64,000 nucleotides of DNA from Sapria himalayana (GCA_029783825.1 JAREIK010017918.1:1906501-1970500), one strand, 5' to 3'; positions 44,621 through 57,138 are shown, counted from the stretch's first letter. The notes: generated by a model from the sequence alone, not told the origin. Numbers and translations: made by a program.

Positions 44621-45877
44621 ATGGACTTGAATCTTAAAATTCAAGCTCTATGATGTATTATCACACAGCTTTCTCATCACCCCTTTGGGTATCTCTGTTA
44701 CTTCTGGTGTCTACCATAATCTATTTGTTAGATCTTTATTAGGAAAAGGTTCATCTAGTTCTTTCAAAATCTAGGTCAGAGAGTTTAACTTAATCCTAGA
44801 GCTTCGACTCATTGAAGGTTACTAAAAAAAGAAAAAGGAAACATAATACAAGAACACAAACAAAATGAATTTTAACCATATGCATTCAATTAAGTTAAAA
44901 TATAATTTAGCTTTTAGATTTGAAAATATGTATCAAACTTAATGCTATTTTAACTACTGAAAAAAAATTATTCTTTTATAATAATAATTAAGACAACTCA
45001 TATTGACTAACCAGACTAAATAATCTCTAGCTTTGGTATCATCAACTTGTTGACTTTGTTATTATGCCTAATTTAATTGGTTAGATGATGTCTCAAATTC
45101 TCATTAAAAAAAGCAACTCATTAACTAAGTTTCATAAGTTCATGGGTTATACAAGTAGTATAATGGACTTTCATCAATATATCAATTCCATAGGGATTGT
45201 ATTGGTAGTTCAGTTATTTAATAATGAAACAATTAATTTTAAGTAAAATAGATACTTAGGTTGGTAAAGAATCTTAAGTTCATATTTTATTCATTTAATC
45301 TATGTGATCATTCTGTTGCTCAAAATATATTATATTGGATATAGAATAAAGGTTGATTATTGTGCAATAATCCCTTGTCCTAATGGTATGCAAGGTTTCC
45401 ATCATTGAGTTTTTCCTGATGGTAGTCCCCTCATAGTTTTCCCCTCAATATATTATCATTAAGATAATAATTTATCTCATAATAAGAGTTATTCATAATA
45501 TCATACCTTTTAGTCAATTTCATCAACTATCATTGATAATTACTTTATATGCATACTCGTATTCTCTAGCATTCATTACCAAAAAGGCCAATAACTAAAA
45601 TGATTTGTAAGTATTTGTACTTTTGGTTACATTAGTACTATATGCGTATTATTAATATATGTTTCCCTCAAGTTTCATCTGTAAGAACTTTAAGAGAAAA
45701 AGTAGCACACAAAGATTATCACTATCTTTTGAATCACAACATACTCATCCATGTTTCGAGGATTGCCTATCATTATCCTCCTCAATCATGATGTAACTAT
45801 CATACTAAATGCGAACCATGTGAAAGAATATTCTATATAACATCCATCTTAATCAAAAAATTGTTTCTTTATTTTAA

Positions 45878-45904
<27 letters not shown>
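45878..45904. repeat. (TA)n microsatellite
   Basis: About 13 TA units occur in LTR-like gypsy sequence; there is no coding content. Confidence 0.85.
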
Positions 45905-45909
<5 letters not shown>

Positions 45910-48779
45910 ATATATATTTCGTAAATATCATACTTGTGAAGATTAAAAAACCTAAATTTTGAAATTTAATGTATATGTATATGTCATGCATCACAATTAG
46001 AAGGGCTCTCACTTTATTTCTATCATATGCATGAGTGAGTCTCATGGCTTACATGTCACCATCCATGACAATAATCTTGTACAAACCTACCAATATTTGA
46101 AATCCTAATTCAAGTTCTATTTAGTCACTATCCATCAATATCCATACATAAAATTAATCAAATCATTAATGTATTCATAATTAAAACTAATTATATTACA
46201 TAATTCAAATTACAAAAATCATAGTTCATTCTAGTTTGGTACAAATTCTTGAATTTATCCCTAGAAAAGAAGGATTTGAGAGTTGTGCCCCCTAACTCTA
46301 GGGATTGGCATAAGTAGTGCATCTCTTGATTTCATTTGGGACTCCTAAAGAGTATGAAAATTTTCCCTAGTATTTGTAGTTATTATGGTTTTTCTTGTTG
46401 CATTAGGGAGAAGGAGAATAAAAAGAGTCTTTTCAACAATTATTTATCTTCCACTTTTATATTCGAGTAGTCTTGTATTTTTCTAAGTATGAAGTCATGA
46501 CTGTCAGAAAAAATTTGTAACTTTAGCTTTCATCTATTTGGCTTGAAATCATGACTCTAGAAAATGATTGTGCCTCTATTTAGCATCTTGATCTTTATAT
46601 AATAAAAATTCATGACACTAGTAATGACTATGACTTGGGCCTAATCTCTTTATAACACAATATCATGGTACTATGATGATCATGGTTTCATATATTCATC
46701 CATTTGTAGTCCATAGAGGACCGTGATACTATGAAGTGGTTACAAGGTAAAGATGACTTCTCATATAAATAGTCACTATGTTGTGTGGAAGTCACAATAT
46801 TCAAAAAATGGTCTTTCTTGATATGTATGTGGTCATGGCACTGAAAAATAATCACGATGTTAAGAAGGTCTTTCATGTGTTGGTTGTAGCCATGAGACTA
46901 GAAACTAGACATGGCATAAAAGTAGCCATTCATTTCTATTAAGTATCCATAGTACTGTGAGTAGCTATGGCACTAATATTTTCTTATCTCATATAACATA
47001 TTGTCATTGTATTGTTAGGATGTCACAATATTGACACTTAGCTTTCGTGTACAAGATGTGGCTATGTCTTTTTTTTTTGAGGAAAAGATTCACGCCTTAG
47101 AAATGTCTTTACTCAGGTAATGACTTCTATAACATTTAATACCCTATAGTCATAACTTTGAATAATTATCATGATTTTGGCATGAATAATTGTAGCTATA
47201 AAATATTCTATCGCTCAAAAGTCACAGCTTTGTAAAAACTAGTATTGTCACTAACTTGAGACAACGAATCCATATAAAGATAAAGTCATAACACTATGAA
47301 ATTATCCACTAACTTGAGCACTAGTGGGGTGCTTATTTGTTGCAATGAAAAATTAATATAGTAGCTATATAAATTTTATGAGCTAAGTATAATTGTGACT
47401 CCAAGATAATATCACGATCAATTAGAATCTATCATATAATAAAAAATTATGATAAGTTGATAGGATCATGGCATATAATAATTGACCCTAACTAATTAGG
47501 TAGACTACATACCATTAAAAGTTTACTATGTGATATATTGATTTTATGATTATTCATCAAAGCTCTCAAAAATACTAAAAATCATGAAATCAATACATAT
47601 TAATTCTATTTCCACATCTACCTTTCAAAATATATAATAACCTATTGTACAAAATATAGTAAAATGTTTTGGATCCTTCAAATTTTCCTCGTAAGTCTTT
47701 GTTAAATAATCGTATTATACTTCTCAATCATATTCACAATCTCATACATCTCTAAATTTCTCTTGCTACTTATGATATCCTTCATAAATTTTATATAATT
47801 TAATATTTAAGCTAGAGCCTCATCAAATAATATATTTACTTCTAGTTTCTATAAAATATTGAGAAATTTCTCAAATTTTTCATCTAATTTTTTATTCCTA
47901 AAATATTGTAGAAATGAAAGATTCATTGGAAACCTACATTTATATTCATTCAGATTCATCTCTTTTTATCGATAGTCTTAGGTAACTTCCATTCACTCCT
48001 TTATTTTTTATGCTTCCTTCATTCATAGCTAGGGATAAGAGTTAGGTTGTACTTCCACTAGATTCATGGCTTTGGAAGTTTTTGTGGCACTATAGTCTTC
48101 ATATATAGAAAAATTCATAGTGGGAGCCATTTTAAAAAAAAAATCCTATTGGGATCCATGACTTTTAGAAAAGTCATGGTGCAATTAGTTCTAAAATTTC
48201 TAGATTTATCTTGCTCCATTGTCCATTCATTGCCCCACTAGCACTTTTCTGCTTCAAAGTAAAATCAATAAGCACTTCTTTGAATTTGCCTTAGTATCAC
48301 TTGACAATTAATTAACTCATTTTCCTTTCATTGATAATGTCAATTATAGAATTTGATTCTCTATATTCTTCATTACTAAACTCATGTGATCCAATATTGC
48401 TTCAAGTCTCTCCATCCATATATGTTAGTGATCATTTCTCCTTTTTAGTTCTGCCAATATAGTATTCACATTATCTTTCATTATTGACTTTTCTTCTCTT
48501 CTTAAAGGTTAATAATTCAAACTTGATCCTCCTTGATTATTATAGCTCACTGAATTATTATCAAAGTTTCTCAGAACTTACTCAATATTCTACAATTCAC
48601 TCACATTGCCTTCATAAAAAAAGTTTTTGTGATTTTTCATATTTGGGTGAAAATGTATCAGGACAGTATTATTAGATCGTAATACATACTATTTGTTTTG
48701 CAATTTGTTGGCCTCCTCCATTTGATAACTGAGATAGAAATTCACTATTTGATATTATTGCAAAATAGTGACTTTTCCC

Positions 48780-49228
48780 GATCCTTATCTCTTCTCCTCT
48801 TGGGTTTCAACTTTTCTTAGAAAATCTTCCATTTTCACTTCAAATGTAATGAACAAATCCAACTCCAACTTTTCAAACAACTAATGCACCTTATCCAATA
48901 ATTTATTCTTAATTGAACTCCCCATGGTCACATCAATTATAATTCTTATCATATAATTTAACATATTGTAAAAATCTTGGGCTTGAAACCATAACTTAAA
49001 ATCATGTTGTGGACACATCCTCAATAACTTCTTAAAATGGTCACAAATATCATATAAAGTCTATTGTTTGTTCTGTTGGAACTGACTCAATTCATAATTG
49101 AGAAGTAATTTAAGGTGGGAAAATCTTAGTGAGAAAGACTCAACAAGTTCATCCTAATTGTCTATGCAATCATAAGATAAATAGTGTAGCTAACTTCATG
49201 TCTTATCTCATAATCAAAATGGGAACAT
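48780..49228 (-). pseudogene. Gypsy gag remnant (copy 3), split by hAT B
   Basis: The + strand phrases cttgaaaccataacttaaaa (48981) and aataacttcttaaaatggtc match the gag blocks of copies 1 and 2. The other end of the gag resumes at 52566 after the hAT B target duplication. It is not translatable. Confidence 0.6.
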
Positions 49229-49244
49229 ATGTAACTTAAAGGTG

Positions 49245-49540
49245 TCAACCGGGCCGGGCCGGCCCGACACTAGGAACGGCACTGTTCTGTCGTGCCGGGC
49301 TAGCCCGGCACGGAAAAATCCCGTGCCCAGGCCTGTGTCGTGCCAAGCCGAGGCCAACTGGGCCTCGTGTCGTGCATGACCCGGCATAGTTCGGTGGCAT
49401 GTGGCACGGCACACCGGCAAGGGTGCACTCGCACCCTTCGCCCAGTCGCCCTTCCCGCAAAAAGGACCGTGGGTCTGGTCCAATAAGACCCGACCCGCGG
49501 TCCCCCGAGCCGACCCGATCCCCCCCTCCCAACGGGCAAA
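49245..49540. repeat. GC-rich left arm of hAT B
   Basis: Dense gccgggccggcccg-type words form many small inverted repeats. Several overlapping frames on both strands (for example 49214-49621) result from the lack of A/T stop codons and are not genes. The tract corresponds to 40020-40330 in A and 56206-56540 in C. It may be the subterminal transposase-binding region; this is inference. Confidence 0.75.
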
Positions 49541-49706
49541 AAAAAATAAAAAAAAAATATTATATTGTAGTCGTTGGATCTCGCCTCCAACGGCTAGGGG
49601 ACAGAATCCAATGGCCCTCATTATTCTGGCCCCTAAAAATTAAACAAAATTTAAAAAAAAATCAAAAAAAATCATTTTTTTTAAAAAAAAAATTATTTTC
49701 TATGAT

Positions 49707-49990
49707 CTATAAATTTCACCCCCTCTCTCTATAATATTTATGTTTTTCATAAACATATTTTCTCTCAAATCTCACATTTTCTCTCTCAAAAATCTTGCGC
49801 TTTTCTCTCGGGACTCGGGAAGTCGAGATTTCATCATTTGACATTTTGCCCAACTTTTCGAAAATATCAACATGGGTTTTGAATCTTGAACTAGATTGTG
49901 GTGCACTGTGCACGTGATCGAACTCACTGCTTGACCGGGTAATTTAATCTAAGTTTTTTTGTTTACTTTCTCTCTCTCTCTCTAGTCTCT
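49707..49990 (+). promoter_or_regulatory. Putative hAT B promoter and CT-rich leader
   Basis: CTATAAATT at 49707 is followed by CT tracts (49722-49735, 49760-49805, 49970-49998), the phrase ttttctctcgggactcggg and a possible 5'-UTR intron donor (ccgg followed by gtaattta near 49939) that copies A and C share. Conservation across three copies supports a transcription role. Confidence 0.5.
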
Positions 49991-50051
49991 CTCTCTAGAC
50001 CTAAAATAGATAAATTTTAAAATAGTACCCTGATTAAGAAAAATCCTAAAA

Positions 50052-51899
50052 ATGATAAATACTAATGAAACATATTTAAATTTAGAAAATAAAAATATTA
50101 CACATAGGTCTGAGGCTGCTGAAACTTTGGGTTCTCCAATCGTCTCAACCCGAACTTCTAAAAAACAAAAAATTAGGACTTCTTTAGTTTGGACTCATTT
50201 TAATATAATAAAACAAAAAAATGTTAGGGGTGAGGAAGAAGAAATGGCACAATGCAAATATTGTATGAGACTTTTAACATGTAAGAGTTTGTTTGGGACT
50301 AGGTACCTTAAGAGGCATGTCGAATTATGCACCAAAAAATGTGGTCTATTAGGATATCCGGACAAATTAATTAATTTATGGCATATAGTGGAGTGGTGCC
50401 CGTAATGTCCGATATCCGGACAAGTCACGATGAATCATCTTATGCATGTCTCACCGGCCACTATGCAGATTCTAACTGGATAATGAATAATAAAATTTTA
50501 GGATTCTCTGAGATTCTCCATCCTCATGATGGTCCAACCATTTTTGAATGCATGATGAAAATCTTTAGCGAATATAAAATTCAAAATAAAATTTTTAGTG
50601 TCACATTCGATAACGCATCTAATAATAGAATAGCGATTAACATGTTTGTTAGGAATATTAGAGACACATCATTAGGAGAGATCTTTCATGTCAGATGTAT
50701 GTGTCACGTGATTAACCTAATTGTTCAAGCGGGTATGAAGGTCTGTTCCCCGGCATTGGATAATATACGTAATGTACTAAAATATATTCGTACTCCTCGC
50801 AGACAACAAGAGTTTGGTAGTTTCTGTTTGTTTATGAATCTTAAGAAGAAGAGATTCCAATCGGATGTGAGACATCGTTGGAATTTCATGCACCTGATGT
50901 TAGAATCATGTATTGGATACGAACACGTGATATCCGACTACGTCAATAGTAAGAGTGACGAACTTATTATTGACGATACTGACTGGGCTTCAGGAATTTC
51001 ATTTATGAAATTCCTGAAGATTTTTTATGACACGACAAAAATGTGTTCGTCGATTTATACGCCCATGACTTGCATTGCACTCTGGTGCATATGCAACATT
51101 AGTAGCATGTTTAGAAAGTATCGAGCTGACCCGACACTTAGCCATATGGTTGCAGAGATGAAAACCAAGTACTTGAAGTACTGGTCCACCGTTCCATCTC
51201 TTTATTGCCTCGCTGCATGCATGGACCCTAGGGTTAAGGTGGAAGGGGTAGAAAACACCCTGACTTATATTTCCTCATGCATGAACTTGGAAGAGCCACC
51301 TGAAGGGTTCATTCATGAAAAGTTGACTGACCTGTTCACATACTACGATACTAGGTATGGTGGTGGTGGTGGTGAGACTGAGATTACGGACGTATACCTT
51401 GTTCGGAGATGACGATTTTTCCATCCAGCTAGCGAGGGGGAAACGTAGGGGTGGACCATCACATAGGAGCGAGTTTTCTCGGTACTTAGATACCGATTAC
51501 AGCTCAATCCTATCACATTCTGATACTAAGAATCTTGATATATTACAGTGATCGAAATCATGAGTCCACCTTTCCCGTGCTATCTAGGATGGCACGGGAT
51601 CTACTGACTCCTCTGGCGTCGAGCGTAGCATCGGAGTCTGCTTTTTCTATTGTGGTGAACGTGATTTCGGATAGGAGATCGAGATTACGTCCAAATATTA
51701 TTGAGGCATTGGCTTGTTTGAATGATTGAGAGGATTCGAGGTTTAGCATCCATGATCGTGCTGGAGCTGGGACTGGGACAGGGACTGCAGCCGCATCCAC
51801 TCCGATAGCGGAGGAGTTGATTGCTGATGATGATTCATGTGATATTGATCTTGATGTTGCGGCTGATGATGCTCATGATATGCCTATTGACGATTGATG
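50052..51899 (+). pseudogene. hAT transposase (copy B), internally deleted
   Basis: The ATG at 50052 opens MINTNETYLNLENKNITHRS and a BED zinc finger (AQCKYCMRLLTCKS, YLKRHVELCTKK), stopped at 50403. The core frame 50378-51412 (344 codons) contains TFDNASNNRIAINMFVRNI, IFHVRCMCHVINLIVQAGMK and VRHRWNFMHLMLESC, typical of the RNase H-like hAT core. Beyond a frameshift in or after the GGT run (51357-51372) come the segment ending DTKNLDILQ and the C-terminal dimerisation domain (MARDLLTPLASSVASESAFS, 51589-51648). A TGA replaces the Trp codon at 51727. About 250 bp present in copies A and C are missing near 50353. The protein would cut and join the element ends. Confidence 0.88.
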
Positions 51900-52579
51900 A
51901 TGGTCTACTATTTTTTGATTTCAATATTTTGTTTTTTATTGATTGTATGTTTTATTTATATATTACGTAGAAACTTTAATTGTTTGGTTCGGCTATTGGC
52001 TTATTGGTCATTTTTCATTTGGTTTGCTTATGTTTTTTTTACTTTTAAATTTTTTTAACATTATTTATTGATTTATTTATTTTTTTTTTTGTTTTAATTT
52101 TTCATTTAAAGTTTTATAACTCTATAATATAATTCTAATAAATTTTGAACTAATTTTATTTTACATTATAAAAAAAATTATACTTTATAAATTTAATAAA
52201 TTTTAAACAATATCCATAATTCATATTATAAATTTATAATATTATACAATATCAATAATTTTATATATAATTTTATATATAATTTTATATATAATTTTAT
52301 ATATATTTTTATAATTTATATAATTAAAATAAAAATTAAAACAATAAAATATTTTAAATAAATTTTTTCTTTAAATTTCATGGCACATACGGCCAGGCCA
52401 GGCACCGAGCGGGCCAGGCTCGGCACAGCCCGGCTCTGCTTTTATAAACTATGTCGGGCCATGTACGGCACGGTATAGTAACCATGATATGTCTGGCCTG
52501 ACACGGAAGCACAGCCGTGCTCTCAAAAAATGGGTCGGGCCGCCCCGGCCCGTTTGACACCTCTAATGTAACTTGATTG

Positions 52580-52990
52580 CATCAAAGCTAAATCCACTTA
52601 GATCCTCTGATATCCTCCCATTATACATGTACAATTGAACCATCATTATCAAATTTAACTTCAACACAATAATTTTCTTCCACTTATTCTATCAATAATA
52701 ACTATTCATTATTATTGGCTACCAATTATTTACTTCTACTTTGTCATCTCTCTATTTTGAAATAGCTTTCCTTATTCTTTTTATTTATAGGTTTATAGGG
52801 GTTAACTCAATCTCAGAACTTCAACACATAAAATATGTGTTGAAAAAGAAAAATAAAAGATAAGGGAAGTAAAAAATACAACATTTCCACAATTCAAACA
52901 AGATAACTTGACATGTTATTGGATTCAGTAAAATTATCAAAATAGAACTATTTAAACTATTAAATATATTTCATTTCTTAAAGATAATTA
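52580..52990 (-). other. Gypsy copy 3 gag end and leader
   Basis: This is the continuation of gypsy copy 3 after hAT B: gag N-terminal remnant to about 52750, then non-coding leader similar to 44780-44990 and 2440-2620. No open frame remains. Confidence 0.5.
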
Positions 52991-54544
52991 TGTCAACTCA
53001 CATTGACTAACTTTACAAAATAATCCCCAAAAAATGACATTATAATCTAGTTACTTTGGTACATTGCCAAATTTTATTAGTTAGATAATATCATAAAAGA
53101 TCATTTACAAATGTATCTCAACAATAAAGATTCATAAGTATATGATTCATATAAGTAGTAAAAAGAAACTTTATCTAAATATCGATCATACATGGATTAT
53201 ATCAGTAGTTCAATCAACTGACAATATAATTCATAGGATGCATATTCAAATAATTTGATTTATATTGAGTTTAGATACAGAATAAAGGTTAGAATATTGT
53301 TAGAATGCTCGTTTACATTAATAGTATACAAATTAGTTATCACCATTAATTTCATCCTAATGATAGTTCCCTCAAAGTTATCATCTCAGTACTTTACCAC
53401 TAAGACTTCAAATTATCTCTACTCGAAATTTATTCACAGGTCAATACCTTTTAGGCAACTTCCTTTAAAGGTTGATTTATATATACATTCTTATTTTTTG
53501 ACATTAGGAATTATAAAGACCAAGAACTAATGTGATTTTTAAGCTTTTGTAATTTTGGTTTCGTATGCATCATGCTCATACAATTAATATACTCTTCTCT
53601 AAAATCTCACTAGTATAAACCATATGAGTTAAAGTAACTTAAAGAACTATCATCACCTTATAAGTCATAACCACTCATGGATATCCTATGAATTATCTAT
53701 CATCAACCTCTACAATGATGATGTAACTCATGCATTAAAGGTAAATCCTTAGGAGAGTATTCTATAAAATATTCACACAACTGATGATCAGTTCTTCTAA
53801 AACATATATAATGGAGTAACATGTAAAATCATTCATGTTTTTTGGCTTCATTAGCATCATAGTCATAATAATTAACATATCATAACTTTGGGTTTTAACA
53901 TATCAGTTTGTCTCATACATCATGATAAGTAGGGTTATCACTTCCTTTCTACCATATGCATGAGTGAGCCTTATGATTTATCTATAATTGTCCATCATGA
54001 TAATATGTACAAACTCAAAAATAATCACATCTCTAATTCAAGTTCTATTTATTCATCATTTCAATCAATTTTCATTCTACTACCTAAATCAAACATATTA
54101 ATTACTCATAAAACTATTTACACCTCAAATAAATCTAATTGCATTAATCCTATATATCAATTTAACATGACATTTGGATGAGATTCAATGAGATATAAAA
54201 AAAATTCTAATGAATCTCAGGTTCTTAATGATAGCTCTCACAAGAATCTAAAATAAATATCCTAATTCCATGTTAGTTTTGTTGATTTCCTGAATCCACG
54301 CTAGAAAGGAAGGATTGAGAATTGTACCATCTAACTATAGACTTTAGCATATGTCTTGTATTCCTTACTTATTCATGAATCTCCTAGGGAGTGTGGAAAC
54401 CCCCATAGAGTTGTTATTGTACTTTATTTTGGTCTTGGAGTGTAAAGAAGAAGAATTCTTTACCTCTCTCTTATTTTATACTATGTAACTCTAGCTTTTG
54501 TCAAAGTAAATGTCATGGATTTAGAAAGATATCACAGCTTTAGA

Positions 54545-55200
54545 TAACTAACTATGGAGGTTATACACATGGCTATATTGTAAATGGATACAAATTTCAT
54601 ATAGATAAACATAATGCATGTAAAATGTCAATAACTATGGAGGTCAAAAAATTAAAGCCACTATGCAAATGATTGATATGGTCAGTTAATATAAGTAGTA
54701 GAAGTAGAATATCTTAATTGGTCAATTAAGTATTTAGTTCTGTTCATGTGCAATTGGTTTGATCCAACTCATATTACAAGTATAAGAGTTCATGATCATT
54801 ACAACATTGTTGAGATAAACCATAGAAGGTGATATGATGAGTATGAACCATTTGTCCTTGCAATTCAGTAGCTCAAGTATATTTTTATTCATACCCAAGT
54901 TTGCAAAAAGAAAAGGTTGATTGGTGGATCATATCAAAAATGAAACCAAACGAATTTGTTTTAACACCAAGAAGCTTTTTAAATACAACAAATATGCAAT
55001 AACTTCTTCAATTCCAAAAAGAGTTAATTGAAATTCATTATTTAGATATTGCTAAAGAAAATAAATAAGCAACATTAAATGATCTAGTATATAATCTGAA
55101 AGATATTATGGAAGAAATAGATGAGGTAGAACCAAAAGAAAAACAAGAAAAAAATCAGAAAGAAGATAATAAGAAGAATTGGAAAGAGAATTAGGCCGAG
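54545..55200 (+). pseudogene. Second CACTA remnant: DUF4216 region of TNP2
   Basis: The frame reads NYGGYTHGYIVNGYKFHIDK (about 54545-54604), then, after damage, VLFMCNWFDPTHITSIRVHD, YNIVEINHRR, a TGA, and YDEYEPFVLAIQ. A frame change near 54872 leads to VYFYSYPSLQKEKVDWWIIS and KMKPNEFVLTP. This is the ordered pattern of DUF4216 in plant CACTA TNP2-type proteins (VNGYKFHT, LFKCEWFDPT, Y-PF-LA-QA-QV-Y--YPS----DWW). It is a different subgroup from the DUF4216 at 31900-32300. A charged Lys/Glu tail follows to about 55195. The transposase core and termini are absent. Confidence 0.8.
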
Positions 55201-55489
55201 TTGAATTGTTTTTTATTTAGATAAACAATTCAACTAGAAAGAAGAAAAAAAATCTGATATAGAGGATAAATATCATTTACATGATATGAATAAAATTAAT
55301 AATCAGTAAAGAGGTAGTAATGTTGATTAATATTATCATACAAATGTTCAATTATTAATTTGCTGCCTAGTTGAATTGTTTTTTTCAAAATGAACAGTCA
55401 GGGTTGATTTTGTGCAACTACTTCTACATGTGCATTATCTACATTAACTATTATATCACTTGGAATAGTAATAGTTGGCCGAGACACAT

Positions 55490-55990
55490 ATAAATCTCCT
55501 ATCACATAGCCCTCCAACCACAACCACCTCAGACATTTCAATCTATAGAATTTGTGCTTCAAGCACAACTACCTCAAATATCTCATTCTCTAGGGTTAGG
55601 CCTCCCATCACAACCACCTAATTTATCCAACTCTCTCGGATTAGGCCTCCAACCACAAACACCTAAATTATCCCACTCTCCATGATTAGGCCTCCAACCA
55701 CAACCACCTAAATTATCTCACTCTCCAAGATTTGGTCTCCAATCACAACCACCTCAAACATCCTACTCATTATGATTGTGCCTCCAATCACAACCATCTC
55801 AAACAACCCACTCTTCAGGCTTAGGCCTCTGGCCACACCTCAAACATTTGCCTCTCCAGGATTTGCATTCCAATCACAACCACCTAAAATGTCTTTCTCT
55901 AGGATTAGCCCGCCAATCACAACCACCTCAAACATCTTACTCTAGAATTTGGCCTCTAGTCACAACCACATCAAACATCCCATGCTAGGG
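55490..55990 (+). repeat. 45-bp minisatellite encoding a 15-residue Pro/Gln repeat
   Basis: About eleven degenerate units of 45 bp (consensus start gcctccaatcacaaccacct) follow one another. In one frame they read GLGLQPQPPKLSHSP-like 15-residue repeats over several units, broken by TGA codons near 55670 and 55760. The period is a multiple of three and substitutions often keep Gln/Pro/Ser, so the array was probably once translated, perhaps as the tail of the adjacent CACTA protein. Two later units carry indels. The association with the CACTA is by proximity. Confidence 0.75.
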
Positions 55991-56205
55991 CTTGAATCAC
56001 AATCACATACTCCTACGAGAAATAGTTCATATTCCAACATAATAAGCAGCAATATTGATAAAGAGACTAATAGTGCATGATGAAAGATGAGACATTTTAT
56101 ACTTATAAATTTTAATAATTAATTGTGCTTTATGTGATAATTAAAGTTTCATTGTGTCGCATGAGTTATCATCTTGGATATGTCATATCTTTCAGAAGAT
56201 ATTAT
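55991..56205. other. Flank between repeat array and hAT C
   Basis: About 215 bp of AT-rich sequence with no recognisable motif. It should be continuous with the sequence after 60838 once hAT C is removed. Confidence 0.4.
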
Positions 56206-56693
56206 TAGAGGTGTCAACTAGGCCGGCCGAGTCGGCCCGGCACTGGAATTTCCCATGCCTAGGCGCATGTCGTGCCCGGGTACGGCACCTATCGTGTCGT
56301 ACCAAGGCCAACCTGGCCTCGTGTCGTGCCTGACCCAGCACGGTTCGGTGGACCATGGCACGACCCGTCGGCACGGGTCATATCCTGTAGACCCGCACCC
56401 CACGACCCAAGTCCCTAGTCCCCACCCGAGTGACTGAGTACTCACCTGCACCCCATCACCACGCCAGCACGACGACATGCCAGAAGAGAAAATGCGGGGG
56501 CATTGGTCTAATCCGACCCAACCCGTAGCCCCACCCGACCAGCCAACGGTAAAAAAAATTTGAAAAATAACCATTGGATTTCACTTCCAACTGCTAGGGG
56601 GTAGAATCCGACGGCCCTCATGATTCTACCCCCTAATATACTATAAAAAATTTAAAATATATATATTTTTTAAAAAAAATTATTTCATTTAAT

Positions 56694-57000
56694 CTATAAA
56701 ATCTCCTCCACCCCTCTATAACATTTATGTTTTTCATAAACATTTATTTTCAAATCTCACTCTCACATTCTTACTCTCTCAAAATTCTTGCTCTTCTCTC
56801 TCTCTCAGGACTCGGGATTTTGTTATTCGGCTTGGCTTTTCGGAACTCTCAACTCGGGTATGGAATTTTGAACTAGACTATGGTGCACCGTGTACGTGAT
56901 CTACCTCACTGCTTTACTGGGTAATTTATTTTAAGTTTTTTTAATCTCTCTCTCTCTCAGTCTCTCTCTACTCTCTAGTCTCTCTCTCTCTCTCTCTCTA
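56694..57000 (+). promoter_or_regulatory. Putative hAT C promoter and CT-rich leader
   Basis: CTATAAAAT at 56694, CT-rich runs (56797-56807, 56945-57000), a ctcaggactcgggat phrase and a shared donor-like ggtaattta near 56921 parallel copies A and B. The distance from the TATA box to the ATG at 57076 is about 380 bp. Confidence 0.5.
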
Positions 57001-57138
57001 ATCCTAAAATAGTAAAATCTAAAATCTATCAACTAGTCTATACCTCATGTGTCCTGTTTAATAAAAATCCTAAAAATGATAAATACTAATGAAACATATT
57101 TAAATTTAGAAAATGAAAATCTTACGCAAAGGTGTGAG

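Larger units (their letters stand above)
38640..47635 (-). mobile_element. Gypsy gag-protease copy 2 with LTR-like right part
   Basis: Reading leftward on the minus strand: LTR-like sequence (about 45250-47635, rich in catgacactag motifs), leader (44780-45250), gag (43900-44620) and protease (39160-38862). It parallels copies 1 and 3 and is interrupted by hAT A at 40014-43578, between gag and protease. Only relic frames remain. The leader contains a block (ttaagacaactcatattgac and following) shared with 52990 and 2600. No reverse transcriptase or integrase was found attached. LTR edges could not be fixed. Confidence 0.65.
49237..52565 (+). mobile_element. hAT transposon copy B, 3,329 bp
   Basis: The left terminus taaaggtgtcaa and right terminus ttgacacctcta form an inverted repeat with one mismatch, and the 8-bp target duplication atgtaact (49229-49236 and 52566-52573) is perfect. 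GC-rich arms (49245-49540 and 52380-52560) contain many ggcccgg and cggcacgg words in an otherwise AT-rich element. It encodes a transposase (50052-51899) whose core is the longest hAT frame in the window. About 250 bp between BED finger and core are deleted. It sits inside the gag of gypsy copy 3. Confidence 0.95.
47640..54540 (-). mobile_element. Gypsy gag copy 3 with LTR-like right part
   Basis: It starts abruptly at 47640 with sequence equal to the protease-gag spacer of copy 2 (about 39140 onward), so the protease is missing. Gag lies at 48780-49228 and resumes at 52566-52750 after hAT B. The leader follows at 52800-53050, then LTR-like sequence to about 54540. It directly abuts the LTR-like part of copy 2, giving a head-to-tail gag-LTR-gag-LTR arrangement on the minus strand. 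No frame is intact. Confidence 0.6.

Noticed and set aside
49214..49734. Overlapping frames on both strands in a GC-rich tract
   Set aside because: They fall in the left arm of hAT B, are low-complexity and differ completely from the corresponding arms of A and C.
54830..55200. Possible MADS-box type I protein (region with LNDLVYNLKDIMEEIDE)
   Set aside because: Reading the upstream frame showed the ordered DUF4216 motifs of a CACTA transposase, which explain the region much better.
55490..55990. CRISPR-like repeat array
   Set aside because: The 45-bp units are contiguous without unique spacers and the window is plant nuclear DNA; it is a minisatellite.
56192..56574. Minus-strand frames of 60-118 codons
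   Set aside because: Same explanation: the GC-rich left arm of hAT C. They cross the element boundary and show no conserved residues.
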